From the NCBI GenBank assembly GCA_934045905.1, contig OW203763.1, positions 44,293,941-44,357,940 of the forward strand: a stretch of 64,000 nucleotides of DNA. The letters are read 5' to 3'. This DNA comes from Leuctra nigra. Its lineage: Eukaryota > Arthropoda > Insecta > Plecoptera > Leuctridae. The notes below the pieces were generated by a model. It was not told where the DNA came from, searched no databases, and saw nothing but the letters and a program-made list of their open reading frames with translations. Within the stretch, counting starts at the first letter, position 1. Each line of letters starts with the position of its first letter. Of this stretch, positions 53,596 to 64,000 are shown piece by piece. The translations under genes and the position numbers were made by a program.

Positions 53596-54047
53596 GCGGT
53601 CATACTTTTTTCCCGTACACGGTCAGTTTGGAGCGGTTTTGGAGAGAAATACGAAATATAAATTGCCATATTTGGCAAACGGCTATGAATATCGAAAAAG
53701 CAAGACTTACGTGACATGTGTTGAACCTTTATCTACATTTTCATCGCTTACTGTCATAACTTTGCTCCTACTATGTGGTCAGTATGTGTCTGGCACGAAA
53801 ACACTACGTGCGAGCGACGGAGCGTTTTCGTGTCCGACTTGTCCGCTGTCTTTGCAAAGACAGCAAAGACAGCTATGACTGCATTGATGACAGTAAACGA
53901 TGAAAATGTAGATAAAGGTTCAATACATGTCACCTCTGGCTTACTTTTTCGTTACTCATAGCCGTTTGCCAAATATGGCAATTTATATGTCGTATTTCTC
54001 TCCAAAACCGCTCCAAACTGACCGTGTACGGGAAAAAGTATGACCGC
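53596..54047. mobile_element. MITE with arms of about 160 bp, 452 bp
   Basis: The left arm (53596 to about 53760) and right arm (about 53885 to 54047) are reverse complements with few differences, from GCGGTCATACTTTTT inward to CATCG-TTACTGTCAT. The unpaired centre is about 120 bp. Flanks do not show an obvious duplication. The transcript would fold into a long hairpin. Confidence 0.8.
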
Positions 54048-54934
54048 CCTAATATTTTACACCGTATTTAACTATGTTTTGACAATGAATAGTGACTAAT
54101 TCCAAGTAATTATTTAAAAAAAAAATATATATATATATATATATATGGTTAGGGAAAATCTTTTGTCATCATTTTAGAACCGCAACATTATTTTAAAATA
54201 ATATGAACATCGATACGCTGCATAGTTGTTGTCAGATTTTATTAAATGGATAGATAGAGATCGATAGATAAATAGACCGCACCTTATTGTGTAACAACAT
54301 CAATAAAAGTCATTTTATAGGCAACTTCCTATTCACGCGTCGCTATTTGACACAGAGTAGCAATTGTTCACCTACAGTAAAAATACTTAATTGTGAAAAT
54401 AATGATACAATTATTGCAATTATGTTACAATGCACAACTTGTGCAAATGAGGGAATTGTGATGTTCAATCATCGTGCAAAAAAAAGTGTCTCCCTCCTCC
54501 CCCCCCCCCCCCCCCCTTCTTCGCCGTCACCATGAACAATAAAACACTTCTGTCTTTCTGTTTGATTTTGACTGTTTATAATTTTTAGACCAACAATGGG
54601 GAAACCAAGTTTGTTGGGTTGGAAGTTGGCTTAGTTGGTTGGATATTGTCATGAGTTTCAAATAAATACTTTCAAAATAATAACACAGAATGATATGGAA
54701 TATACTGATTTCAACCCCAAAAGTAGGTATATCGATCAAGTTTCATTCATCAAATCATGATAAAATGTGAACATTTTTGCTGAGGGGGGAGGGGGGGGGG
54801 GGGAGATGAAACACTCAGTTCACATTTTAGCGAAAAAACAGGGCATGGTATCAAGATTTTAATAATATGTGCATACCGTAGATCTTAACACCCCAATTTC
54901 TCAAACCCAAATCTATGCATCCAATATGGCAACG
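54048..54934. other. Noncoding, low-complexity interval
   Basis: Contains (AT)n near 54125-54146, a C run near 54499-54516 and a G run near 54783-54803. No gene found. Confidence 0.55.
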
Positions 54935-56170
54935 TCATTGTTTGTGTAAAAATAACATCATGCTCGAAGTCGAAGTCGAACCCTCATCAATTTCCCACCA
55001 AAATAATATTATATTCCAACAAATATTTAACACAGGCCCTGTGGCACACCCTGGCTTAACCTTTTTCAGCGCCCTTTCTACAATTGAGGGATGAAAGTCA
55101 ATGGAGGTAATGGAACGTATTGGAATATCACTACTGAGAACATTAGTACTATAGTCTATGTATATTGTTTTTCGTGAAATTTTCACAAAAATGTTGCATA
55201 TAAGCTTCAGAAATACCGTTGGGATCCCTTTCCTTAACACCATTTACATCAAAATGAGACGGCGCCGTGCTTCCGGTCTTCCCGTGAATGTATCTCCATG
55301 ATTTCTTAGTATTATTCGCACCTTGACCATTTAACTTCCAAATGAACGCTTCGTGTGCTCTCCTGGACTCAACCTTAGCCACATTTCTAGCTCGCCTGTA
55401 TTTTTCCCATGACGTATCCGATCTTTTGTTCTTCCACATCCTGTATAAGTGGTCACTTTTATGAATTAAACGTAAAATTTCTCCACTAATCCAGGGAGCA
55501 CGTCTTTTCCCACTTACTTTGTAGCTTGGAACAGCCTCCTCCATACACGACCAGAAAATTTCTTTCCACTTACTCCAAGAACGATCCACGTCTAGGGAAT
55601 GATTACTAAAGGGCAATTTTTGGCGAAATAAGCTCCGCAAGAGCGACCAATCTGCCTTCCCGAAATTTAATGCAACACGCCGCACTGACTTTTGTTTTGG
55701 AGGATGCCAATGCCATTGGAAGGCGACAGCCATGTGATCACTTATACCAGGAATTACTTCTAAATTGTGAACACTTGAAGGATTGTTTGTTAGCACGAGA
55801 TCCAGGATTGACCTTGACGAGGATGTTATTCTCGTCGCTTCATGAACCAGTTGATACGGTACGACATTCAGAAATGTTGACAGAAAATCATCAGCTAAGG
55901 TATTAGCTGGTTTCACACAGCCCCCGAGGCCCCAGTCAACACCCAGGTTGAAATCACCGCATAGGTAAATACCGTTGTATTTGTGGTGATTACTCTGAAC
56001 TTTGTCAATAGAAGCACGCAAGTCATTGTTGACAAGGTCGTCACTGTTTGGAGCGCGATACGCGGAACCAATTAAGAAATGTTGATCGCCGCATCGAATG
56101 CTGACCCACAAGATCTCAGCATTGTTTTCCAATTCAAATAATCGTATTGGCTCCAAAGAAGGTTTGATAG

Positions 56171-56763
56171 TAAGGGTACATTTGAACAGAAATAGGGCGG
56201 TAGAACGTCCAATTTGTGATTGGTGCAACCTGGGAGAGCTGCAGACTCTCAACCATATCTTCCTTGAGTGTCCCACATTCCTTCAATACAGCAATAATTT
56301 TATTCTAAATAAATTGTATAAAGACAAAGGTATCCAAAAACCATTCAATTTCCTTAACCTGCTGACTTTAAGTACAAAGATAAAAATAGCTAAAATTTTA
56401 TGTGAATTCCTAAAAGCATGTCATATTAAACTGTAGAATAGTCTATGTAAAATGCCTAGATTAAAGCAAGAAAACATTGGTAATGGTGTAATATATGTAT
56501 CCAATTTCCCTGGCTCGCGGATAACCTTTCCGATGTCTAAATCTTGTTGTGTATTAGGCCTTGTAGGCCGAGGCAATTGTTCCCAAAGTATCACTGTGGA
56601 TTCCTCTTAGGTAACAGCTAGTCCTAAGGGCGCCGTGAAAAAGTTTAAAAGAAAACACAAAGCTCAAAGAGACATAAACTGAGACGAATCATATAATCAA
56701 GACAAGGAAGTAAAACTGGTCGTATGCCTTACAGAGGCGAGACCAAGAAAGTCGGGAAAGAAG
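56171..56763 (+). mobile_element. LINE 3' end inserted in the endonuclease ORF
   Basis: It encodes the last residues of a LINE ORF2 (CDWCNLGELQTLNHIFLECP, a zinc-knuckle-like C-terminus) up to a TAG near 56436, followed by a 3' UTR containing GGCCTTGTAGGCCGAGGCAA and an (AAG)n tail. Flanked by GGTTTGATAG on both sides (56161-56170 and about 56778-56787), extendable to AGAAGGTTTGATAG, where the first bases merge with the tail. A 5'-truncated, target-primed insertion. Confidence 0.85.
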
Positions 56764-56883
56764 AAGAAGAAGAAGAAGGTTTGATAGCCAACAAAACACC
56801 CCCTCCACGTTTTGAAACACTAGATCCTAATACCATCCTATCTCTTCTAAATAGCACATAATTTCTGAGTCACATATCGTTGA

Positions 56884-56993
56884 GTCTATTAGATTATTAG
56901 GGTTTAACGGCGCGTCAACGACGAGGTTATATTGCGCACATTAAATTTTACTTGAAACTTTGTTGATTTAAGTGGAGGACAAGGGGAGGGGGT
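56884..56993 (-). mobile_element. SINE-like element, copy c, strongly 5'-truncated
   Basis: Only the 3' 110 bases are present: on the minus strand CCCCTCCCCTTGTCCTCCAC, the shared GCGCAATATAACCTCGTCG end, then an irregular TAATC tail. It lies between codons for ETW and LND of the LINE endonuclease; removing it rejoins the frame. Confidence 0.8.
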
Positions 56994-57245
56994 CACCATG
57001 TCTCGCACACAGAGATGACCGCAGGGTCTATAGCCTCCAACCAGGTCTGCACCAACGGCAATTTCTTCTTGTCTTTTAAGCTCCTTGCGTTGAACGAAAA
57101 ACATGTCGCCTTCCCACGTCTTCCAGAACTCCGCTGCGACTGCTGAGTGAGTAGTTGTGAATGGCTGGAGCTCGTCGTGGTGTGGAGTCGTCGAAAAATG
57201 AACTCGAAAATGTTGGCAGAGCACATGACCAACAAATCCAATCAC

Positions 57246-58904
57246 CGGTGCTTTTGAATTGTTTTAACTGAACCCTAGTGAGCTTCGCACAAACTGTGTG
57301 AGACTGATTAAATGCGGTTTTGGAGTAACTGGGATAATTTCAATACCTCTCAAATATTTGAATTTGCAGAGAAGTCGTGGAAATTTACGCAAACACACGT
57401 GAATATTAAAGAAAGTATATCTATACGTAAAAAAAAGTGCATACAAATGATAGAACATTCAATTTGGAACATAACGAGGGTAGCCTTTACATTGGAGTCA
57501 ATGTGTCATAGTGTTCTAAGTTTGCTGAGTTATCGTTTTACGAATTTTCAAATAATTCGGAATCTTTGAGCTATAACTTAGTCACCCATCATGCAAATGC
57601 TAGCCTTGTTGATCTCATTCTATTCCAAATTGAATGCTCAATAACATGTTTTTTACATAAAAATAAACCACGTCAATAATCATATATTTTGTATTAATTT
57701 GCGCGATTTGTCTGCACATTCAAATAGTGCATACAATTTTAACTTCAATAACTTAGTGTCAACCCTGAACCAAATTTTAGCATTGTTACTCGCATCCAAA
57801 TTTAATTCCCAACAACTTTGCTATTGACTGTTTCTTAATCATTCTTATCGTTCTCTATGAGTCAATAAATAATCTTTGGATTCAAAATAACAGACTAAAT
57901 TTATACCATTCACTAATCAGCCTGTTAGTAATAGTTTCTACTTTTTATTTATTTGCAAAGAAGTCGATAGTTTGATTAAATGAGTTGTTTCAGACCATAT
58001 GTTATGGAGACAAAATAATATGATGCTGGACCATTACATTTGCAATTTGCAAATGCAATATGGTATACAATACAATGATACAATTGAAAATAAATGCAGC
58101 AAGGAACATTCACAGAAACTCGCCTTCTATGTAAATAACTAAATTAGTGTGTCAGCATGCCAGGTTTATTATTGAATAAAACATAGTATTTTTACATTGA
58201 AATAGATGCAATCTTCAAGTAATTTACATCTGTAAGTTTTGCAGTCTTTAGTTGGTATACTAAAGTGCCAATTCTGAATCAAGATCACGGTTCTGCCCAG
58301 TGGCGGCTTGACCATATTCAATCCGGGCCGTGGCCCCGGTAGAAAAGGGTGGTGGGTGGGTGGGTGGGTGGTCGGAAGGAGGCTGGTGGTTGGGTGGGTG
58401 GGATGAAGGTAACATGTGCACATGTTACCACATGTTGCACATGTTGCACATGTTGTTTTATACACTTAAACATTAAGTGTATTATAATAAAATAAAAGCT
58501 GTTGTATTAATTTAAGTCCTTTGTACATTCTTTGTAGTACATGTTCCAGACGATTGAGTGGGTTCAAATGAAAAATTTAATTTTCTACATCTACAGTAAT
58601 TGTAATACGTATAATACGTTGTCACCTAAATTGACGACCAAAATGCTATTTGCTGGGCGAAATTAAAAAATCCATGTGCTTATTTATCTATTGCAAATTT
58701 CGCACAAATGTAAATTATTGGTTTTTCTGTTTTCCGTCAATTCATATACCAAATCAAATTATACTTTTGTTAAAGAGAATTTATAAAATATCACTAAGCG
58801 GCATTATTTTGGTAAACATTTTCTCACAAAAAATAATTTTTGACTAAGGTTATTCATTTCATTTAATATTTAAAGATATTGAACATTGACTTTTATTAAT
58901 TATG
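57246..58904. other. Noncoding AT-rich interval
   Basis: No gene or element boundary recognised. It includes a (GGGT)n tract (58341-58410) and a run of short palindromic ACATGT/TGCACA words just after it (about 58411-58456). Confidence 0.55.
58341..58410 (+). repeat. (GGGT)n tract, potential G-quadruplex
   Basis: At least seven GGG runs separated by one to four bases, for example GGGTGGGTGGGTGGGTGG, followed by a second cluster. Expected to form G-quadruplexes on the plus strand. Confidence 0.7.
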
Positions 58905-59530
58905 CACCAAAATAAATTGTAGCCTCTTCTAAGGGGTCTGAAATTAAAAAATTTCGCTGCGCGGGATTATTTTCATTGCATTTTCCAAATTAAATTAATG
59001 TTTTTGGTCTGTTTCCCGTTATATTGTTCACACTAAAATTATTTTAACCTCTCTTAAAGGTCTAAAATTCAAAAATTTCGCTGCGCTGCATTATTTTCAT
59101 GAAATTTTTAAAATAAATGCAGTGATTTGGGGTGTGTTTCCCGTTATTTAATACACACCAAAATCCTTGCACGGCATTATTTTCATGTCCTTTTCACAAT
59201 AAAATTATTTTTTCTGGTATGTTTCTCGTTAATTTTAACACACTACAATTATTTTTAACCTCTCTTAATGGTCTAAGATTTAAAAAAATCGCTGAACGGC
59301 ATTATTTTTATGACATCACCCACTGAAATATTTTTTCTGGACTGTTTCTCGTTTTAACACACTCTAAATTCAAACATTTCGCTGCGTGGCATTATTTTTT
59401 GACATTTTCAAATGAAATGCATTTTTTCTTGTCTTTTCCCGTTATTTTGTACATATTAAAATAATTTTAAACTTCTCTTAAGAGGGCTAAAATTAAAAAA
59501 TTTCGCTGCGCGGCATTATTTTCATGGCTT
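58905..59530. repeat. Degenerate tandem repeat, about 120-bp units, five copies
   Basis: Each unit holds AAAATTTCGCTGCG-GGCATTATTTTCATG, then GTTTCCCGTTA or GTTTCTCGTTA, then ACAC-AAAATTATTTTAACC, then TCTCTTAA-GGTCTAAAATT. Units vary by indels. No coding function. Confidence 0.75.
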
Positions 59531-60162
59531 TTTCTAAAAAACATTGTATGGCTTTTATGGCCATTAGTCAACCACAGCCGTTAATAAATTGATATTCTCT
59601 CTATTTATGGTAGGTACTGAGTAATAGATAATGACAAAAACTCTTGAAATTATTTGATATTCGTCTTTAAAAATGTGATTATCAGCGAGCTATCCTCAGA
59701 CAGAAACACAATCTAAAACGCATAGATTCGCTTCAAAAATTGACCTTGACCCAAAAAAAATTGGGGGCGGGCCCCCAAACCCCTCATTGTTCGTCCCTAC
59801 CCCCTATTATACACTTAAAAATGGGTGGTGGGTATATGAGAAAAATATTGGCCTCGCATGTTTTTATGGGTGGTTCTGCCACAGTCTATAAAATTACAAA
59901 ATGTTGTTATAATAAGTTGAGCTGCTGACAATTATTTATTATACTTTTAGATAGATAATTTGGCCGGATAAAATTCAAAACGTTTTAAGTACCGAGTCGT
60001 GACCGATTTGTCCATACATTTGTATTATATTACACAATGTTGGTGTTAATGACCTAGCAAAATTACAACTTGATCGGGATTTAAACTGATTTTGAGTTTC
60101 AATCTATCAGACGCATTTTTTTTAAATTTTATCCAATCGGCGGATTTTGTAAAATATTAGTC
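59531..60162. other. Noncoding interval with a family-R-like stretch
   Basis: Near 60035-60080 the words CAATGTTGGTGTTAATGACC and ACAACTTGATCGG match the modules of repeat family R. A short G/C palindrome (TTGGGGGC-GG-GCCCCCAA) lies at 59761-59778. Confidence 0.5.
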
Positions 60163-60393
60163 ATGGAGAGAAAGGCAAGTGTTTGGGATCGGAGCAGAAT
60201 AAGACTAAGGGGACAAGAACTGCAAGAGAAGAAAGAATTCAAATATTTGGTTAGTATAATAAACAACACTGCAACTCTAGGGAGCGAAATTAAATCAAGA
60301 ATGGTTAAGGCTGAAGGATTTTATCAGTCGGTCCGGAAATTACTCTGGAGCGAAGAATTTCGTTTGAAATGTAAAATGCTTATGTTTAAGCAA
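60163..60393 (+). pseudogene. LINE RT C-terminal fragment
   Basis: About 77 residues match the region after the palm of LINE reverse transcriptases: IRLRGQELQEKKEFKYLVS, SEIKSRMVKAEGFYQSVRK, LLWSEEFRLKCKMLM. This is the thumb-like segment common in RTE-related elements. Homology stops near 60393 and the rest of the frame is unrelated. Upstream the catalytic motifs are missing. Too short to assign a clade. Confidence 0.6.
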
Positions 60394-62143
60394 TCTAGCG
60401 CTCCACGCCAGCCAAGTCGTACGGCGCGCACACTCTCATATAAAAAGGCTGGAGCAATTCCCACTTTTACTGTAAGCATCAAAGTGGCATTTTCGGCCTA
60501 CTGGATCTCAAAATTGGAAAATCTCACATTGTTGCGAAATCTCTTAATTTTGAGCTATGGCCCACCCCACCATATATACAAAATTTGGGAACAATAGGAT
60601 ATGACGTTTGCGAGCTAGAGGGCCGTGAAAACAGTGAAATTGTACGGCTTTCTTCAGATTCAGATGATGATTCATCTTCCAATAAATTCCGCGGTCTCCG
60701 CCACAGCCTAAACGACTGGGCCGATTGATCTGAAAATTTCACCACGTATCCAGGTTATCTGCCTGAAGATACCGTGCCCTTATAAATTTTTTGTGCCGCC
60801 ATTTTAAAACCGGAAGTGACGTCATAAATCAAAAACGGCTCGACCGATCGGAGCGAAATTTGCGTCAATCGATTCAGACGGTCATCTGTATGAAATATCA
60901 CTACTCAAATAAACTCTATGAAGTAAGGAAACCGGATATGACGTCATGGTTTTGCGAAATCTGCCTTAATTTACTTCGCCTTCCTATAAAAACTTAAAAA
61001 TACATTATTCAGAAGGCTTATAATTAAATATTTGTATTTATTTATATAAATATGAATTATTGTATCGGTGATTTCAGCCGCCATTTTGATACCGGAAAAT
61101 GTGATATGTGTCGTAAACTACGAAACAGAACTTTTACTATCCAACTTGCTGTCCAAGTACCTACGGGTTTATCCAGACCTAAATTACGAGCAAATAGCTC
61201 CAATTCCTTCCACAGATAAGGGCCAGTTTTTCAATGCTTTGATTAATTTTAGATAGTTGGTAGAACTCATTGGCATGGCAACAACCAATGAATATCCTAG
61301 AATGGCTATTAAGTAACTGTTGAATCTTGACTTCTGATTTAGCAGAGCATAATTTCTAGGACTGAGCTGAAGTTTTCAATACACTGCTAAATTTGAAACA
61401 GTTGATAAGGACTATTTTGCCATGGCAACAACCAATGGCATTCCTTGAATGACCACTTAAACTTAACTACCTACTGGTTTGAACTTTCATTGAAAATCAG
61501 CCCTAATACAAATACAACACAATAATATTGAAATAAATGGAGCCCTTTTATGTGTATTACTTTACGTGTCTTCCATTTCTCTCGCGTTACTTACATAATG
61601 TTTTAGGACGTTACATGATGTGTAAATATTTTATATCTTCAACACGTCGACCTTGTTTCATCGTTTCAATGTGGCAGTGAAATTCGATTATTGCTCTAGG
61701 CTAAGTGATTTGTTCTAAAAAAAACTGAAGACTGACCAAGTTCCGGAAGAGACTGAGGTGAGTGCGTATTTTATTTTCTACTCTCTATTTTGTTAAATTT
61801 CATTGAATAATCAAGTTATTATTCAATCTCAGTGTTATTATGATTTACGATGGAATCTTTGGTGCAAATATTGATACATTTCATTAGAAACAGTGTAATT
61901 TATGAACAAGTAATACCTAATTGAATAGTTCGACAAAGGCATTGCAACTGAATACATTCGTTAACTCAATTCATTCAAATTCAATACTTACAATTTGCAC
62001 GTTAAATTTCACTCTCATTGTAAAAGCGCACTTCAAACTAACTAACTAACTGAACTCAGTGACTGAACTACCAACTTTATTTATTACAATCAATTTCAAT
62101 TCAATTTCAAAATTTATTTGATACAAATTTTCGTTGATTATGA
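60394..62143. other. Noncoding interval
   Basis: No gene recognised. GCCGCCATTTT followed by ACCGGAA occurs at about 60796 and 61079. ATGGCAACAACCAATG occurs at about 61275 and 61421. Neither resolves into an element with defined ends. Confidence 0.5.
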
Positions 62144-62532
62144 TTGATTTTGATTGATTGATTATTAGAGTTTAACGGCGCGTCAACGACGAGGTTATAT
62201 TGCGCACAATAATTTTAACTTTTAACTTTGTTGAACTAAGAGGAGGACATCGGGAGGGGTCGACCTAACGGGTCCGATCTGGGGGAGTCTGAAACTGGTG
62301 GGAAAGCCAGGTCAGAATGGGGACAGACCGGGGGTGGAGAGCTTCGGGCCGGTGGGACTCGATTTCAGGGGGATCACCATCTCGAGGGGGGAGGCCGGCC
62401 CGAGGGGCCCGCGAATTTGGGGAGGGCATGGGACTAGGTCGACCCTGGACTGCACTTGGTTGGGGCCAACTCGTATGTGAGCCGGCCCCTTAAGCCCCAC
62501 CACCACGTCAAGGTGGCAGTCCATTGGTGGGG
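62144..62532 (-). mobile_element. SINE-like element, copy d, full length (389 bp)
   Basis: Flanked by the 13-bp duplication TCGTTGATTATGA (62131-62143 and 62533-62545). On the minus strand it begins CCCCACCAATGGACTGCC, folds as an HDV-like ribozyme, passes through the shared body and ends in a (AATC)n-type tail. Its 5' section is clearly diverged from copy b although both keep the fold, while the 3' end is conserved. Confidence 0.88.
62446..62532 (-). ncRNA. HDV-like ribozyme candidate, SINE copy d
   Basis: In order from the 5' end: P1 CCCCACC; J AA; P2 UGGACUGC; P3 ACC; loop UUGACGU; P3' GGU; P1' GGUGGGG; a CUUAA joint; P4 GGGGCCGGCUC closed by GAGUUGGCCCC (11 bp, two G-U); joint AACCAAGU holding candidate catalytic C residues; P2' GCAGUCCA. 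This is the double-pseudoknot order of HDV ribozymes. P1.1 is not obvious and P1 starts with C rather than the usual G. The predicted cleavage site is exactly the element's 5' boundary. Confidence 0.68.
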
Positions 62533-64000
62533 TCGTTGATTATGACTGTATACTTAAACTCGAACGTAAACTCAAGTGACGGATGGTTCGGCAAGATACA
62601 CATTCTCGTGTTCGGAGATCTACTCCAGTTGCCACCGGTGCACCAAGAGCCACCGTTTGTCAAACTATCCGATCACGACATCACCACGTACGTGGGTTCA
62701 CTCAGCGCAATCAATCTGTGGCATGAGCTCTTCTCTTACGATGAGCTCGGGATCAACATGAGACAACTCAACGACTCTACATTTGTATACATGTTGTCCA
62801 GAATCAGGCTCGGTTTGTTAACGCAAACCGATACCCAGTTGTTGGAAGCGAGGAAGATTCCATTCGCTGGCACCACGCCCGGAGAAATCCTCACCGAGAT
62901 CTGTGTCTACATAAACACACTGCCAGTGGACACGGTGTGCCTGTTGCCCAAGCGCAACATGTGCAAAGTGCTGAACAAGGCAATGCTCGACACGATCGAT
63001 TCAGAGGAAATCAAACTTTTGGCCAAGGACGATCTGTCATCTGTGAAAAACTATCTGAAAAAAAAGTGAGCACGTGGATAGTCAAGAACGAGGACGACAG
63101 CTCGACAACAGCCGGCCTCGAAAAGATTGTCACAATCAAAATTGGTTGCCGAATCATGCTGTGTAGAAACATTGACGTGACTCTCGGCTTGGTGAATGGC
63201 GCCATAGGCACTGTCTTGTCCGTCAAACGGAGCATTGACAACAATGCCAAGGTCGAATCCATCAACACCCGATTTGCTTCCGGCTACATCCATGATCTTC
63301 AGCCAGTGAGTGGCAAATTTGAACCTATTGATGGAGCTTATGTCATGAGAGAGCAATTCCCTATCACAATCTCGTATAGAATCACCATACATAAATGTCA
63401 GGGACTCAGCCTGAACTCTGCAATCATTGACATAGGATCGTCAGTGTTCACAAAGGGTCAGGCTTACGTCGCTCTGTCCCGCGTTACTCAGTTGGATGGT
63501 ATTCATCTAATTAATTTTGACCCGAGGGAAATCAAAGCACTCCCGAGCGCAATTGTGGAATACAATCGCCTGAGACGCGAATACAGGCCAGATCTGTGCC
63601 TCCTGCAGACCAACGGTCCATCCAACAGACGTAGAGTCATGGATAGACCGTGGACCACAAACATCCAAGTAGACTTGGTTCAGGACGCTGTTGCTGCCGA
63701 ACAAACAGCTGCAGTTGTGGCGAGACGCCCACTACGAATCGCAAGGGGGTTCAGCAATGTAGACGATGAATCGTGCTATGCAAACGCAGTTCTACAGAGC
63801 TTGCTACGTTGCGAATCACTGAGATACGAACTGGCAACTGACGAACAAGACGTCTACCCCAGAGAAATCAAACAACTTGCCATTGAGTATGCAGATGGAA
63901 ACTCGACAATGAGCTCTATCATGGTGCGCGAACTAGCCGGTGGTTATTTCCAACCTGGTGGAGGACATCAATGTGCTGTAGAATTCTTCGAGACACTGGC
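62533..64000 (+). CDS. PIF1 helicase fused to USP (C19)-like protease, partial
   Basis: The first block (open to 63069) contains DGWFGKIHILVFGDLLQLPPV, a Walker-B-type segment of PIF1 helicases, and INMRQLNDSTFVYMLSRIRLG. A run of eight A at about 63056-63063 appears to have lost one base: the frame moves and continues from 63066 to the window end with LCRNIDVTLGLVNGAIGTV, the helicase motif HKCQGLSLNSAIIDIG and YVALSRVTQLDGI. After a linker the sequence reads GFSNVDDESCYANAVLQSLL, the Cys box of ubiquitin-specific proteases, and later GGHQCAVEFFETL. The Walker A part is absent to the left, so the 5' end is truncated or in another exon. It may belong to a Helitron-like or other element; base composition is more G+C-rich than neighbours. 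Confidence 0.75.

Larger units (their letters stand above)
54935..57241 (-). pseudogene. Non-LTR retrotransposon endonuclease ORF, doubly interrupted
   Basis: The N-terminal, APE-type endonuclease part of a LINE. From 57241: FSFNARSLKDKKKLPLVQ and DPAVISVCETW; then SINE copy c; then, in the same frame apart from a TGA, YVLFRRDRMVLGSS and GGGVLLAIKPS; then the 3' end of another LINE (56171-56763); then LEPIRLFELENN, CGDFNLGVDW, SSRSILDLVLTN and SDHMAVAFQ, the metal-binding and catalytic motifs. After a frame change near 55149 it ends in FHPSIVERALKKVKPG, the junction with the RT, which is missing. The order shows the endonuclease ORF was largely open before the two retrotransposon insertions. 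Confidence 0.85.

Noticed and set aside
1..64000. tRNA genes
   Set aside because: I looked for B-box-like GGTTCGAATCC words on both strands by eye; near matches such as the one at 24505 lack the other arms. A covariance search would be decisive.

Overview
This is an intron-containing, AT-rich animal genome window made almost entirely of transposable elements. The mix of Penelope-like elements (PLEs), ISL2EU, PIF/Harbinger, animal-type CACTA, MULE, hAT MITEs and several non-LTR retrotransposons, together with a conserved protein at the left edge that I associate with arthropods, suggests an arthropod, probably an insect. That assignment is inference. I see no bacterial operons, tRNAs, rRNAs or CRISPR arrays, and no certain host gene. 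Only three kinds of reading frame look intact: the left-edge gene, three of the four PLE copies in the first array, and the second open block of a PIF1 helicase gene that runs off the right edge.

Layout. 1-4.7 kb: a conserved DDE/RNase-H-like protein, then a MULE transposase pseudogene split by a 157-bp palindromic insertion with a 5-bp target duplication, then a hAT MITE. 4.76-16.8 kb: four head-to-tail copies of one PLE (2,956-bp unit, minus strand) separated by pseudo-LTRs. 16.8-22.7 kb: a second PLE family in tandem, with hammerhead-like motifs, set in the same TA-rich sequence. 22.7-28.4 kb: a SINE-like element, a LINE RT fragment, a hAT MITE, a LINE 3' end, an interspersed repeat and a Harbinger fragment.

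28.46-39.54 kb is one 11-kb PIF/Harbinger element (TTA target duplication) with its own transposase and Myb/SANT gene. A SINE has landed in its transposase. A complete 7.3-kb ISL2EU element (AT duplication; THAP-DDE transposase plus SWIM-YqaJ nuclease) sits inside it, and that in turn carries a 1-kb repeat in an intron. 41.9-44.3 kb is a LINE RT with a MITE in it. 44.3-53.3 kb is a CACTA-type transposase gene on the minus strand, broken by a piggyBac-like element and by a hAT MITE that itself contains a mariner-type MITE. 54.9-57.2 kb is a LINE endonuclease ORF holding a SINE and the 3' end of another LINE. 57-62 kb is mostly noncoding repeats. 62.1-64 kb is a SINE next to a PIF1 helicase whose C-terminus runs into a USP-type (C19) cysteine protease box.

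The strongest new signals are: (1) two diverged copies of a SINE-like family whose 5' termini, fixed by target duplications, coincide with the first base of an HDV-like ribozyme fold; (2) the PIF1-deubiquitinase fusion; (3) the multi-level nest of DNA transposons whose boundaries can be read to the base; (4) the near-identical PLE array with an alternating single-base variant. Most insertions can be dated relative to each other because removing them restores an interrupted reading frame.
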